From JAJDOD01 sp050299835 (GTDB taxonomy: Bacteria > Pseudomonadota > Alphaproteobacteria > Rhodobacterales > Rhodobacteraceae), in assembly GCA_050299835.1 (NCBI GenBank), contig JBNKWP010000019.1:3114-67113 (forward strand): a DNA stretch of 64,000 nt, read 5' to 3'. Below the pieces are notes generated by a model, which was not told the origin of the DNA, ran no database searches, and saw only the letters and a program-made list of their open reading frames with translations. How positions within the stretch are numbered: the first letter of the stretch is position 1; each line of letters opens with the position of its first letter. Below are positions 53,023 to 61,543 of the stretch, in pieces. The position numbers were made by a program, and so were the translations under genes.

Positions 53023-54024
53023 ATGAAATTCCTGACAACCGCGGTCATTGCCGCGTCTCTCAGCGTTGCCGCGACTGCCGGTTTCGCGTCCTGCGAGGAT
53101 GGCGAGATCGTCGTCAAGTTCAGCCACGTCACCAACACCGACAAGCACCCCAAAGGCATTGCCGCGACGCTTCTGGCAGAGCGCGTCAATGAAGAGATGA
53201 ACGGCACCATGTGCATGGAGGTCTTCCCGAACTCCACGCTTTACACCGACGAGAAGGCGCTTGAAGCCCTGCTTCAGGGCGACATCCAGCTTGCCGCGCC
53301 GTCGCTGTCGCTGTTCGAGAAGTTCACCAAGCAATACCGCATCTTCGACCTGCCCTTCATGTTCAAGGACATCGCTGCCGTGGACGCGTTCCAGGCGTCC
53401 GAGGCGGGTACGGCGATGAAGAACGCCATGCAGCGCCGCGGTCTGCAGGGGCTGGAGTTCTGGCACAACGGCATGAAGCAGATGTCGGCCAACGTGCCGC
53501 TGATCAATCCGACCGATGCCAACGGCTTGAAGTTCCGCGTTCAGCCCTCTGACGTGCTGGTCGCGCAGATGGAAGCCATTGGCGGGTCGCCCCAGAAAAT
53601 GGCCTTCGCCGAGGTTTACGGTGCGCTGCAGCAGGGCGTCGTGGACGGGCAGGAGAACACCTGGTCGAACATATTCGGCCGCAAGTTCTTCGAAGTGCAG
53701 GACGGCGTGACCGAAACCAACCACGGTATTATCGACTATCTCGTCGTGACCAGCGTGGACTGGCTCGACAGCCTGGACGCGGATGTGCGTGACCAGTTCC
53801 TGACCATCCTGCGCGAAGTGACCGAAACCCGGAACTCCGAGTCCACGAAAGTGAACGAGGATGCCAAGCAGGCGATTATCACGGCTGGCGGCGAAGTGCG
53901 CACTCTGACGCCCGAACAGCGCGCGGCCTGGGTCGAAGCGATGAAGCCGGTCTGGGATCAGTTCTCCGACGACGTAGGCCAGGAAAACATCGACGCGGCG
54001 CAAGCCATCAACGCATCCATGTAA
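53023..54024 (+). CDS. dctP: TRAP transporter C4-dicarboxylate-binding protein
   Basis: DctP is the periplasmic receptor for malate, succinate or fumarate. The 333 residues include a signal peptide (cleavage near AGFA-S, residue 22) and the DctP fold: IVVKFSHVTNTDKHPKGIAA, LYTDEKALEALLQGDIQLAA, GLKFRVQPSDVLVAQM with the conserved substrate Arg, and QEGVVDGQENTWSN-like QQGVVDGQENTWSN. A GGGAGG site precedes the ATG. It is first of dctPQM, under a DctD-type operator. Confidence 0.94.
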   Translation: MKFLTTAVIAASLSVAATAGFASCEDGEIVVKFSHVTNTDKHPKGIAATLLAERVNEEMNGTMCMEVFPNSTLYTDEKALEALLQGDIQLAAPSLSLFEKFTKQYRIFDLPFMFKDIAAVDAFQASEAGTAMKNAMQRRGLQGLEFWHNGMKQMSANVPLINPTDANGLKFRVQPSDVLVAQMEAIGGSPQKMAFAEVYGALQQGVVDGQENTWSNIFGRKFFEVQDGVTETNHGIIDYLVVTSVDWLDSLDADVRDQFLTILREVTETRNSESTKVNEDAKQAIITAGGEVRTLTPEQRAAWVEAMKPVWDQFSDDVGQENIDAAQAINASM

Positions 54025-54032
54025 TCTGACTT

Positions 54033-54060
54033 TTCCGGGGGCCATGATCGGCCCCCGGAA
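54033..54060 (+). terminator. Intercistronic hairpin between dctP and dctQ
   Basis: TTCCGGGGGCC and GGCCCCCGGAA form a perfect 11-bp stem with a 6-base loop. No T-run follows. It probably protects the dctP transcript end or lets only part of the transcription continue into dctQM, giving more binding protein than membrane subunits. Confidence 0.75.
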
Positions 54061-54083
54061 CTCTGCTGGGGAGGAGAGGAATC

Positions 54084-54746
54084 ATGCGCCGTTCCTGGAC
54101 GGATAAAATAGAGGAAACGCTGATCGCGGTTCTTCTGGGACTGATGACGATCATCACCTTCGCCAATGTCGTGGCGCGGTATGTCTTCACTTCAAACATT
54201 CTCTGGGCGCTGGAACTTACCGTGTTCCTCTTTGCCTGGCTTGTGCTTCTGGGCGCGTCCTACGGCGTGAAGATGAACGCCCATCTGGGCGTTGATTTGG
54301 TCGTCGAGATGGTCTCTCCGCCAATACGCAAGGTGCTGGGGCTTCTTGCCGTGGCCGTTTGTCTCGCGTTTTCCTTTCTGATGCTGAAAGGCGCCTGGGA
54401 TTACTGGGCCAACTTCGCCAACCTGCCCGCGACCGAGGGGCGCTGGTTCCCGACAGGCTTCGAGGAGAACTACCGGGAAAACGGCTGGTACGAAGTGTTC
54501 AGCGTGCCGTTGCCCGAATGGCTGCGCTGGATGGAGGACGCCTTCAACGAGGGCGAGGAATACGAGAAAATCCCGCGTCTGATCCCCTATGCCGTGCTGC
54601 CGCTTTCGATGGCTTTGCTGCTTTTCCGGTTCCTGCAGGCAGGGTGGGGCGTCTACACCGGTCGTCTGGACCGGATCGTCGCGAGCCACGAGGTCGAGGA
54701 GGAACTTGAGCAGATCCGTGAAGACCAGAAAGAGGAGGCGGTCTGA
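54084..54746 (+). CDS. dctQ: TRAP transporter small permease subunit DctQ
   Basis: The 220-residue protein has four membrane helices (about 15-35, 50-70, 88-108 and 168-190) and the DctQ segment TFANVVARYVFTSNILWALE. A longer than usual loop (about 112-165, rich in aromatic and acidic residues) separates helices three and four; extended DctQ proteins of this sort occur with some DctM partners. It overlaps dctM by one base. Confidence 0.9.
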   Translation: MRRSWTDKIEETLIAVLLGLMTIITFANVVARYVFTSNILWALELTVFLFAWLVLLGASYGVKMNAHLGVDLVVEMVSPPIRKVLGLLAVAVCLAFSFLMLKGAWDYWANFANLPATEGRWFPTGFEENYRENGWYEVFSVPLPEWLRWMEDAFNEGEEYEKIPRLIPYAVLPLSMALLLFRFLQAGWGVYTGRLDRIVASHEVEEELEQIREDQKEEAV

Positions 54747-56161
54747 TGGAAGTTGTCCTTCTCTTCGCGATGGTGATCGGGCTTTTGATGCTTGGTGTGC
54801 CGATTGCCGTGTCGCTCGGCATGAGTTCGGTGCTGTTCCTCTTGTGGTTCTCCGACAGTTCCATGGCCTCGGTTGCGGGCACGCTGTTTTCGGCCTTCGA
54901 GGGCCATTTCACCCTGCTGGCCATTCCGTTCTTTATCCTGGCCTCGTCCTTCATGACAACGGGCGGCGTGGCGCGGCGGATCATCCGCTTCTCCATCGCC
55001 TGTGTCGGGCATTTCCCCGGCGGTCTGGCCATCGCGGGCGTCTTCGCCTGTATGCTCTTCGCGGCTTTGTCCGGCTCGTCTCCGGCGACTGTTGTGGCCA
55101 TCGGCTCCATCGTGATCGCGGGGATGCGGCAGGTGGGCTATACCAAGGAATTCGCCGCTGGCGTGATCTGTAACGCGGGCACGCTTGGCATCCTGATCCC
55201 GCCGTCCATCGTCATGGTCGTCTATGCCGCTGCCGTGGATGTGTCCGTCGGACGGATGTTCCTGGCCGGCGTCATTCCCGGCCTTCTGGCGGGCCTGATG
55301 CTGATGGTAACGATCTTCGTGATTGCCAAGGTGAAGGGATTGCCGAAAGGCGAATGGCAGGGCTGGGGGGAGGTCTTTGCCTCCGGTCGTGAAGCCGGAT
55401 GGGGCCTGTTCCTGATCGTCATCATCCTGGGCGGCATCTATGGCGGCATCTTCACGCCGACAGAGGCCGCGGCGGTTGCCGCCGTCTATGCCTTCTTCAT
55501 CGCGACTTTCGTCTATCGCGACATGGGGCCACTGGCGCATGCGAAGGCGCGGAGCCTGTCGGCAGCGGCAGTGGATACCGAGATCACCGGTCAGAGATCC
55601 ACGCTTTTGCAGAAGCCCTGGGCCATTGTCACCTGCTTCTTCCATCCCGACACGCGGGCGACGTTGTTCGACGCGGGCAAGCTGACGATCACGCTGCTCT
55701 TCGTGATTGCCAATGCGCTGATCCTGAAACACGTCCTGACCGACGAACAGGTGCCGCAGAAGATCGCGGGCGCCATGCTCGATGCAGGGTTCGGTCCGGT
55801 GGTGTTCCTGATCGTGGTCAACGTCATCCTGCTGATCGGCGGCCAGTTCATGGAGCCGTCGGGGCTTCTGGTCATCGTGGCGCCGCTCGTGTTCCCGATT
55901 GCCATGGAACTGGGCATCGACCCGATCCATCTTGGCATCATCATGGTGGTGAACATGGAGATCGGGATGATCACCCCGCCTGTCGGTCTGAACCTTTTCG
56001 TCACGTCCGGGGTCGCGGGCATGCCGATGATGGCCGTGGTGCGCGCGGCGCTGCCATTCCTTGCAGTGCTCTTCGTGTTCCTGATCCTCGTCACTTACGT
56101 GCCGATCATCTCCACGCTTCTACCCACCTATTTCATGGGGCCGGAGCTGATCACGAACTAA
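54746..56161 (+). CDS. dctM: TRAP transporter large permease subunit DctM
   Basis: DctM drives sodium-coupled dicarboxylate import. The 471-residue protein has about 12 membrane helices. Family segments are LLMLGVPIAVSLGMSSVLFL, FAALSGSSPATVVAIGSIVI, CNAGTLGILIPPSIVMVVYA, PTEAAAVAAVYAF and GMITPPVGLNLFV. Between about residues 245 and 320 it has an extra hydrophilic stretch (EITGQRSTLLQK) not found in the shortest DctM proteins. It ends the dctPQM operon. Confidence 0.94.
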   Translation: MEVVLLFAMVIGLLMLGVPIAVSLGMSSVLFLLWFSDSSMASVAGTLFSAFEGHFTLLAIPFFILASSFMTTGGVARRIIRFSIACVGHFPGGLAIAGVFACMLFAALSGSSPATVVAIGSIVIAGMRQVGYTKEFAAGVICNAGTLGILIPPSIVMVVYAAAVDVSVGRMFLAGVIPGLLAGLMLMVTIFVIAKVKGLPKGEWQGWGEVFASGREAGWGLFLIVIILGGIYGGIFTPTEAAAVAAVYAFFIATFVYRDMGPLAHAKARSLSAAAVDTEITGQRSTLLQKPWAIVTCFFHPDTRATLFDAGKLTITLLFVIANALILKHVLTDEQVPQKIAGAMLDAGFGPVVFLIVVNVILLIGGQFMEPSGLLVIVAPLVFPIAMELGIDPIHLGIIMVVNMEIGMITPPVGLNLFVTSGVAGMPMMAVVRAALPFLAVLFVFLILVTYVPIISTLLPTYFMGPELITN

Positions 56162-56190
56162 GAAATGCGCCGGCTTTGCCGTCGCGAATG

Positions 56191-56303
56191 GCGAGGGGGC
56201 TTTGCCCCCTCGCGCCTCTCGGTTCTTGCATGGCAAGCACCTGTCGGCAGTGCATCGCGAGGCAATGCACGAGAGACCCCAGGATATTTTGGGACCGACA
56301 AAG
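56191..56303 (+). repeat. 3'-end element, copy F, with 10-bp hairpin
   Basis: GCGAGGGGGC-TTT-GCCCCCTCGC (56191-56213) is followed at 56275-56303 by ACCCCAGGATATTTTGGGAC then CGACAAAGG. It is 30 bases past the dctM stop and in its orientation. The hairpin and the distal core are separated by ~60 bases that contain further short inverted repeats. Confidence 0.55.
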
Positions 56304-56307
56304 GCAG

Positions 56308-56676
56308 TTAGTCGTAGCGCGCAACTTCGACGAGGTTGCCGTCAGGGTCGTTGAAATAGATCGACGTAATCGGACCGATCGCACCGGTCTTGGCGACGGG
56401 GCCTTCCTTGATTTCCACTCCCTCCGCTTCGAGATGGGCGAGCAGAGCGTCGGTTTCCATCTCCGTGATGAGGCACAGATCGCCCGAGCCGATCCCGGCG
56501 TAATTGCGGGTTTCCTGGCCAAGGGTCTGAAGGTTGATCTTCTGATTGCCAAAGCGCAGCGCGCGGCGGGTTCCAGCAAAAGTGACGACCTCCATTTTCA
56601 GGACGCGTTCGTAAAAGGCCGCGGCCCGGTCGATGTCGCGCACGGTCAGGACGATGTGGTCGATATGGGAGATCAT
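56308..56676 (-). CDS. VOC family (glyoxalase/bleomycin resistance-like) protein
   Basis: The 122-residue protein (MISHIDHIVLTVRDIDRAAAF) has the VOC fold with metal-ligand candidates His7, the Glu in LVEVARYD and a His/Gln between. TSIYFNDPDGNLVE is the C-terminal signature. Start at the ATG at 56674-56676 matches the family; an upstream ATG at 56700 with AAGG is possible and would add eight residues. Substrate unknown. It may be translated with the small gene upstream. Confidence 0.82.
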   Translation of the reverse strand: MISHIDHIVLTVRDIDRAAAFYERVLKMEVVTFAGTRRALRFGNQKINLQTLGQETRNYAGIGSGDLCLITEMETDALLAHLEAEGVEIKEGPVAKTGAIGPITSIYFNDPDGNLVEVARYD

Positions 56677-56731
56677 GCGGCCAGAGAAACCCGTTCCCAT
56701 GGCCTTTGCAACTGCTGCGATCCGCGCAGTT

Positions 56732-56902
56732 TCAGATTTGCTTGCCGACGCGGTTGTTGGCGATGGCTGCGGTCTGTGCCGCTGCGAGGTGAAGGATCAG
56801 TGTCGTGCGCCTGACGTGGAGGAAAAGCGTCTTCGCCCCGGTCATGGAGCGCTTTACCGCCGCTGTTTTTGCCGCCTCAGGAAATGCAATGACGTTCTGC
56901 AT
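56732..56902 (-). CDS. Small hypothetical protein, 56 residues
   Basis: The frame starts at the ATG at 56900-56902, with GGGAG nine bases upstream on the minus strand, and stops at 56732. The protein begins MQNVIAFPEAAKTAAVKRSM and is basic (HVRRTTLILHLAAAQTAAIA); it has no clear membrane helix. I recognise no family. It lies 31 bases before the earliest VOC start. An imperfect inverted repeat lies upstream at 56945-56966. Confidence 0.5.
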   Translation of the reverse strand: MQNVIAFPEAAKTAAVKRSMTGAKTLFLHVRRTTLILHLAAAQTAAIANNRVGKQI

Positions 56903-56944
56903 CAGATTGGACTCCCGTTACCCACGTTTTCGTAAATCCTCTCA

Positions 56945-56966
56945 TTGTGTCCGAGTATGGGCACAA
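56945..56966. promoter_or_regulatory. Imperfect inverted repeat upstream of the small gene
   Basis: TTGTGTCC (56945-56952) and GGGCACAA (56959-56966) pair at seven of eight positions across a 6-base spacer. It could be an operator for the minus-strand genes. Evidence is only the symmetry. Confidence 0.3.
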
Positions 56967-57007
56967 AACGGGTATCTTTTCGGTTAATGTTGAGAAACTT
57001 TCTGGCG

Positions 57008-57937
57008 CTAAGGCAGAATCAAAAGCCAGAACCAGGCCGTGAAGATGGAAAGTGAGGTGGCCAGAAGTACCGAGGATGCGGCCACGCGGGGGGCCGATCC
57101 GTACAGATTGGCGAAGATATAGGCGTTGACGCCTGGCGCCATCGCCGCTGTCAGGATGAGGGAACGGAAGGCGTCCCTGTCAAGATCAAGAATGGTTCCG
57201 AAGCTCCATGCGAGGCCGGGGTGGAGCAGGAGCGAGATAGCGCAGACCATGCCGATCACCTTCAGATCGCCCTCCGGGCGGTAGCGGACCAGCACGCCGC
57301 CCAGGCCGAACAGCGCGGCCGGCAGCGCCGATCGGGCCATCAGGTCGACACCGTTCAGGAAGAAATTCGGCAGGGGCAGGCCGGTGATGTTGACCAGAAG
57401 GCCCAGCCCGATGCCGACGATCAGCGCATTGTGGAACATCGCCGAGGCAACCCTGCGCACGGTCCGGGCCGGGGACTGGCCGCTGCCGCGCACGATCTCC
57501 ATCACAGTGACGCCGATCAGGTACATTGCCGGCGCGTGGAAGGCGATGATGGCGTAGTTGCCCGCCAGCGCCTCTGTCCCGAAGGCGCGTTCGGTAATGG
57601 CGAGGCCCAGAAGGACGGAGTTGGAGAAAAGGCAGGTGAAGCCGATGGCCACGCTGTCCGGCCCAGTACGACCGAAGAGCATCCGTGCGCCCGCGATGCC
57701 GGTGATGAAACAGATGATCGCTGCCACGTAGAAGCTGGTGAGAAGCGATGCGTTCAGCTCCGTGGCAAGGTCAAGCCGGGCAATAGCCCCGAAGAGCAGG
57801 CAGGGAATGGCGAAGCCCTGGGTGAACTTCATCAGGTTGTCGATGGCCTGGTCGCTGAAATAGCCGCGCCATGTCGCCACGTAACCGGCTCCCATCACGA
57901 GGAAGACCGGCAGGATGACGTCCAGAAGCGCCTGCAT
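57008..57937 (-). CDS. AEC (auxin efflux carrier) family transporter
   Basis: The 309-residue protein has about ten membrane helices. Family segments are VILPVFLVMGAGYVATW, PCLLFGAIARLDL, FSNSVLLGLAITERAFG, LPAALFGLGGVLVRYRPEG and APGVNAYIFANLYG. AEC transporters move organic acids or related anions; the substrate is unknown here. It ends a minus-strand run after the MBL hydrolase, four bases downstream. Confidence 0.88.
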   Translation of the reverse strand: MQALLDVILPVFLVMGAGYVATWRGYFSDQAIDNLMKFTQGFAIPCLLFGAIARLDLATELNASLLTSFYVAAIICFITGIAGARMLFGRTGPDSVAIGFTCLFSNSVLLGLAITERAFGTEALAGNYAIIAFHAPAMYLIGVTVMEIVRGSGQSPARTVRRVASAMFHNALIVGIGLGLLVNITGLPLPNFFLNGVDLMARSALPAALFGLGGVLVRYRPEGDLKVIGMVCAISLLLHPGLAWSFGTILDLDRDAFRSLILTAAMAPGVNAYIFANLYGSAPRVAASSVLLATSLSIFTAWFWLLILP

Positions 57938-57941
57938 CGCG

Positions 57942-58739
57942 TCAGTCCGCGACCGTCAGGCGCAGCCCGTCATAGGCCGGGACCACATGGGCAGGGGTCT
58001 CGCCGGCCACGGTTTCGTAATCCAGGTCGATATGCATGTTGGTCAGAATCGCCCGTTTCGGGGCGGCCCGCGCGATCCAGTCCAGTGTCTGGTCCAGATG
58101 CGAATGGGTCGGGTGCGGGGTGCGGCGGAGCGCGTCAACGATCCAGATGTCGAGGCCTTCGAGGCTTTGCCACGCGTCGTCGTATATCTCGGCCACATCG
58201 GGCAGGTAGGCCACGTCCTTCACCCGGAAGCCAAGCGCGTCGATGGAGCCGTGTCCGACCCGGAACGGGTGGAGCGTGATGGCGCCGCCTGCTCCTTCGA
58301 TGGTCACGTCACCCTTGAGCGTGTGCATTTCCAGGATCGGCGGATAGGGCGAGCCTTCGGGCTGGGTGAAGGCATAGCCGAAGCTGGAATAGAGACGCTC
58401 CTGTGTTGTGCCGTCGGCCCAGACATCCAGACGTTTGCCGGTGTTGAAGACGATCATGCGCAGGTCGTCGATCCCGTGGACATGGTCGGCGTGGCCGTGG
58501 GTGAAGACGACCGCGTCGAGATCGCCGATCCCGGCGTCAAGAAGCTGTTCGCGCATGTCGGGGGAGGTGTCGATCAGGACGCGTGTCGTGCCTTGTCCGT
58601 CCGTCCGCTCGACCAGCATGGAACAGCGGCGGCGGCGATTCCTGGGGTTTGCCGGGTCGCAGTCGCCCCAATGGCCGCCCAAGCGGGGAACGCCGCCGGA
58701 GGAGCCGCAGCCGAGGATGGTGAAGGTCAGCTCCGCCAT
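57942..58739 (-). CDS. MBL fold metallo-hydrolase (PhnP-like)
   Basis: The 265-residue protein starts with ILGCGSSGGVPRLGGHWGDC and has the metal-binding VFTHGHADHVHGIDDLR, typical of the COG1235 (PhnP/tRNase Z-like) branch. PhnP is a cyclic phosphate phosphodiesterase; no phn genes are nearby. Its start lies 13 bases inside the end of tatD, so translation is coupled. The conserved link to tatD hints at a nucleic acid or nucleotide repair role. Confidence 0.85.
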   Translation of the reverse strand: MAELTFTILGCGSSGGVPRLGGHWGDCDPANPRNRRRRCSMLVERTDGQGTTRVLIDTSPDMREQLLDAGIGDLDAVVFTHGHADHVHGIDDLRMIVFNTGKRLDVWADGTTQERLYSSFGYAFTQPEGSPYPPILEMHTLKGDVTIEGAGGAITLHPFRVGHGSIDALGFRVKDVAYLPDVAEIYDDAWQSLEGLDIWIVDALRRTPHPTHSHLDQTLDWIARAAPKRAILTNMHIDLDYETVAGETPAHVVPAYDGLRLTVAD

Positions 58740-59527
58740 GCTGCCACCTTGGTGAAAAGCCGTTCGAAATTGGCCTCCGTTTGCGCCGCGAAATCCTCGT
58801 ACGCCATGCCGAAGACCTCGGCGCCCAATTTGGCGGTGTCGGCCACGAAAGACGGCTCGTTGCGCTTGCCGCGATTGGGCGGCGGGGCAAGGTAGGGCGC
58901 GTCGGTTTCGACAAGGATGCGGTCGGTGGGGGCGGCGGAGAAGATATCGCGCAACTCCTGACTTTTGGGGAAGGCTGCAATGCCGGACATCGACAGGTAG
59001 AAGCCTAGGTCGAGCGCGGCCTCCGCCAGCGCCGGGCCGGAAGAGAAGCAGTGCATGACGCAGGTATATGGCGCGGCGCGGTGTTCTTCCGTCAGGATGC
59101 GGGCCATGTCGTCGTCGGCGTCGCGGGCGTGGATGATGAGCGGCAGGGCAGTCTGGCGCGCGGCCTCGATATGCAGGCGCAGGCTTTCCTGCTGTGCGGC
59201 GGCGGTTTCGGCCGTGTAGTGGTAATCGAGGCCGGTCTCGCCGATGCCGACGAATTTGGGATGCGCGGCGAGACGGGTCAGGTCCTCCAGTGCGATCTCG
59301 GGAACCTTTCCGACCGACATCGGGTGCGTTCCGGCGGCGTAGAAGACCGGCGCGTGGGCGTCGGCAATGGCGCGGACGTTCGGTTCCTGGTCGAGGCTGG
59401 TGCAGATCGTCACCATGCGATGCACGCCACGCTCTGCTGCGCGCGACAGAAGCTCCGGCACCTCGCCTTCAAACTGCGGAAAGTCGAGGTGACAATGGCT
59501 GTCGGTGATGCGGGGCGTGCCGGTCAT
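58727..59527 (-). CDS. tatD: TatD family metal-dependent DNase
   Basis: The 266-residue protein starts at the ATG at 59525-59527. Metal ligands are seen in ITDSHCHLDFP, GIGETGLDYHY, IIHARDADDD, VMHCFSSGPAL and LVETDAPYLAP. TatD has 3'-5' exonuclease activity on damaged DNA and RNA. It usually follows holB, as here, with 295 bases between them. Confidence 0.93.
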   Translation of the reverse strand: MTGTPRITDSHCHLDFPQFEGEVPELLSRAAERGVHRMVTICTSLDQEPNVRAIADAHAPVFYAAGTHPMSVGKVPEIALEDLTRLAAHPKFVGIGETGLDYHYTAETAAAQQESLRLHIEAARQTALPLIIHARDADDDMARILTEEHRAAPYTCVMHCFSSGPALAEAALDLGFYLSMSGIAAFPKSQELRDIFSAAPTDRILVETDAPYLAPPPNRGKRNEPSFVADTAKLGAEVFGMAYEDFAAQTEANFERLFTKVAAWRS

Positions 59528-59822
59528 GAGGCACGTATCGGGAGTTTGCGGAGGAGGGTCAAGTGAAGGCGCTTGGTTGATGCGCCCTCGGCCCCGCCAG
59601 CCATCGGGCCGCGAGGGTTCAGCGTCGTTCTTATCATCGAAATCCGGAGATATGACGGGCCCGCCACGGGACCCACTCCATCGAGACACCTCCCGTCACG
59701 GAGGTGTGCGCCCTGGCAATTCTCGGAGCAGTCTGGTCGAGCGGGTTTTTTGGCCCGCAAGGAACGTTCGCGGGCAAGATCGGTCAGAAATGTTTCGATT
59801 TCCCGACACCTGCGTTCGCAGA
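59528..59822. other. Spacer between holB and tatD with hairpins, no supported gene
   Basis: I see no credible gene in this 295-base stretch. ACACCTCC-CGTCAC-GGAGGTGT (59686-59707) is a perfect 8-bp hairpin, and CCCGC/GCGGG pairs recur near 59750-59785. It may end some holB transcripts or hold a promoter for tatD. Confidence 0.5.
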
Positions 59823-60929
59823 TCAGCCGCGCGCGACCTCGTTGATCTGCAGAAGCGCGTCCATGATCAGGCTGGACGCGTCCACATTCACCGCCATGCC
59901 GTGCCCGAGCCGGGCGGAGAGCGATTGCTGAAGCTCCGCCCAGCGTTGGCCGGAGGCGGCGGCGGACAGTTTTGCAAGCATCTCCCCTTCGCCGGGTGCA
60001 GCTTCCGCGATCGGAGGGTGGAGGGCCGCACTTCGTGCCGTTCGGACAAGCGCGCGGTCCAGAAGACGCAGGCTGAGTTCCATCCGCGCCTCGGCCCCGC
60101 GCGCGGCGGCGGCCTCAGCAAAGCGGCGAGCGGCCTGCCGGTCGATGTTCGGGGCCTGCGCGAGCAGCTTCACGATCTCGGCATAGACCGACAGGCCGTC
60201 GCCGGTGACAAGCCGCAGCGCGTCGCCCGCCGAGCCGCCCGCCAATTCGTTGAGCGACACCGGGTCGGGAACTTCGATCTCCGCCTGAGACAGGGCGGCG
60301 GCGAGATCGTCGGGGCCGAGCGGGGCCAGGCGCAACACGCGGCAGCGTGACCGGATGGTGGGTAGAAGCCTTGCGGGCTGGTGGCTGACAAGGATCAGAA
60401 CGGCGCGGGCAGGGGGTTCCTCCAGCACTTTCAGAAGCGCGTTGGCGGCGGACGGGTTCATCTCGTCGGCGCTGTCCACGATGACGACACGCGATCCGCC
60501 ATCGGTGGCGGAGAGACCAAAGAAGCTGTTGAGCTTGCGCACCTCGTCCACGGTGATCTGCGCCTTCAGGCGTTTCCGGTCTGCATCCCAGGCCCGCCGG
60601 ATCAGCAACGTGCCGGGATCGGCAAGTGCCGCCATTCGCCGTGCGACGGGATGGTCTTTGACGACATCGAGGGTCGGTGCGCCTGCATCTCCGAACAATC
60701 CGGGGCCGTCAGTTTCCTCGGTTCTGAGAAAACGTGCCATCCGCCAGGCCAATGTCGCCTTGCCGATGCCGCGTGGGCCGGTCAGCAGCCAGGCGTGGTG
60801 CCGACGGCCTTGTGTCATCGCGTCCAGAAACGTGGCCTCTGCCGCTTCCTGACCGTAGAGACGCGCAGTGTGGCGCGGGTGCGGAGCGCCTTCGGCGCGG
60901 TCGGCTTCCGGCAGCTCGTCGTCGCTCAT
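59823..60929 (-). CDS. holB: DNA polymerase III subunit delta'
   Basis: Delta' is a fixed clamp-loader subunit. The 368-residue protein has a Walker A-like LLTGPRGIGKATLAW, VVIVDSADEMNPSAANALLK (Walker B region) and the SRC motif in TIRSRCRVLRL. The zinc module cysteines of Escherichia coli delta' are absent, as is common in alphaproteobacteria. It overlaps tmk by four bases and completes the tmk-holB pair. Confidence 0.93.
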   Translation of the reverse strand: MSDDELPEADRAEGAPHPRHTARLYGQEAAEATFLDAMTQGRRHHAWLLTGPRGIGKATLAWRMARFLRTEETDGPGLFGDAGAPTLDVVKDHPVARRMAALADPGTLLIRRAWDADRKRLKAQITVDEVRKLNSFFGLSATDGGSRVVIVDSADEMNPSAANALLKVLEEPPARAVLILVSHQPARLLPTIRSRCRVLRLAPLGPDDLAAALSQAEIEVPDPVSLNELAGGSAGDALRLVTGDGLSVYAEIVKLLAQAPNIDRQAARRFAEAAAARGAEARMELSLRLLDRALVRTARSAALHPPIAEAAPGEGEMLAKLSAAASGQRWAELQQSLSARLGHGMAVNVDASSLIMDALLQINEVARG

Positions 60930-61543
60930 TGGCCGGTCGCGATGCGGACGATCTCCGCCGAGATCTCGTTGGGATCGCGCGCGCCGTCGATCAGGTGGCA
61001 GCGGTCCGGTTCGGTCTCCGCCAATTCGTGGAAGCCGTCGCGCAGCCGGTGCTGGAAGGCAGAGCCCATATCCTCGAACCTGTCCTCACCGCTTTTGCGG
61101 GCCAATCCGCGTCTCAGCGCTTCGTCGGGGTCCATGTCGATGATGAAGGTGAGGTCCGGCTCGATGCCAATCACCGTGTTGTGGAGCGTATCAACGACCC
61201 CCCGCAATTCGCCGCGTGCGGCCCCCTGGTAGATGCGGGTGGAGTCGGCAAACCGGTCGGAGATGACGGTCGCGCCGCGTTCCAGGGCGGGCAGGATGGT
61301 CTTTTCCAGGTGATCGCGGCGGGCTGCGGTGAAGAGCAGGATTTCGGTTTCTGGCGACCAGCGGTCGGGCGCGCCTTCGACCAGCAGCCGCCGGATTTCT
61401 TCAGCCCCCGGCGACCCGCCGGGTTCGCGTGTCAGAATTACGTCTTCATGATGCGCTTTCAGATAGGCCGCCAGCAGACGGGCCTGCGTGGATTTGCCGG
61501 ATCCGTCGATGCCTTCGAAGGTAATGAAACGCCCCTGGCTCAT
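60926..61543 (-). CDS. tmk: Thymidylate kinase
   Basis: Tmk phosphorylates dTMP to dTDP. The 205-residue protein has the P-loop FEGIDGSGKSTQ, the DR motif in VISDRFADST, LTREPGGSPGAEEIR and a lid region with RGLARKSGEDRFE. It overlaps dacC-like and holB genes by four bases on each side. Confidence 0.96.
   Translation of the reverse strand: MSQGRFITFEGIDGSGKSTQARLLAAYLKAHHEDVILTREPGGSPGAEEIRRLLVEGAPDRWSPETEILLFTAARRDHLEKTILPALERGATVISDRFADSTRIYQGAARGELRGVVDTLHNTVIGIEPDLTFIIDMDPDEALRRGLARKSGEDRFEDMGSAFQHRLRDGFHELAETEPDRCHLIDGARDPNEISAEIVRIATGQ

Noticed and set aside
59524..59760. Possible 78-residue gene between holB and tatD whose stop overlaps the tatD start
   Set aside because: It has no ribosome binding site, no recognisable motif and a composition like noncoding DNA; the overlap alone is weak evidence.
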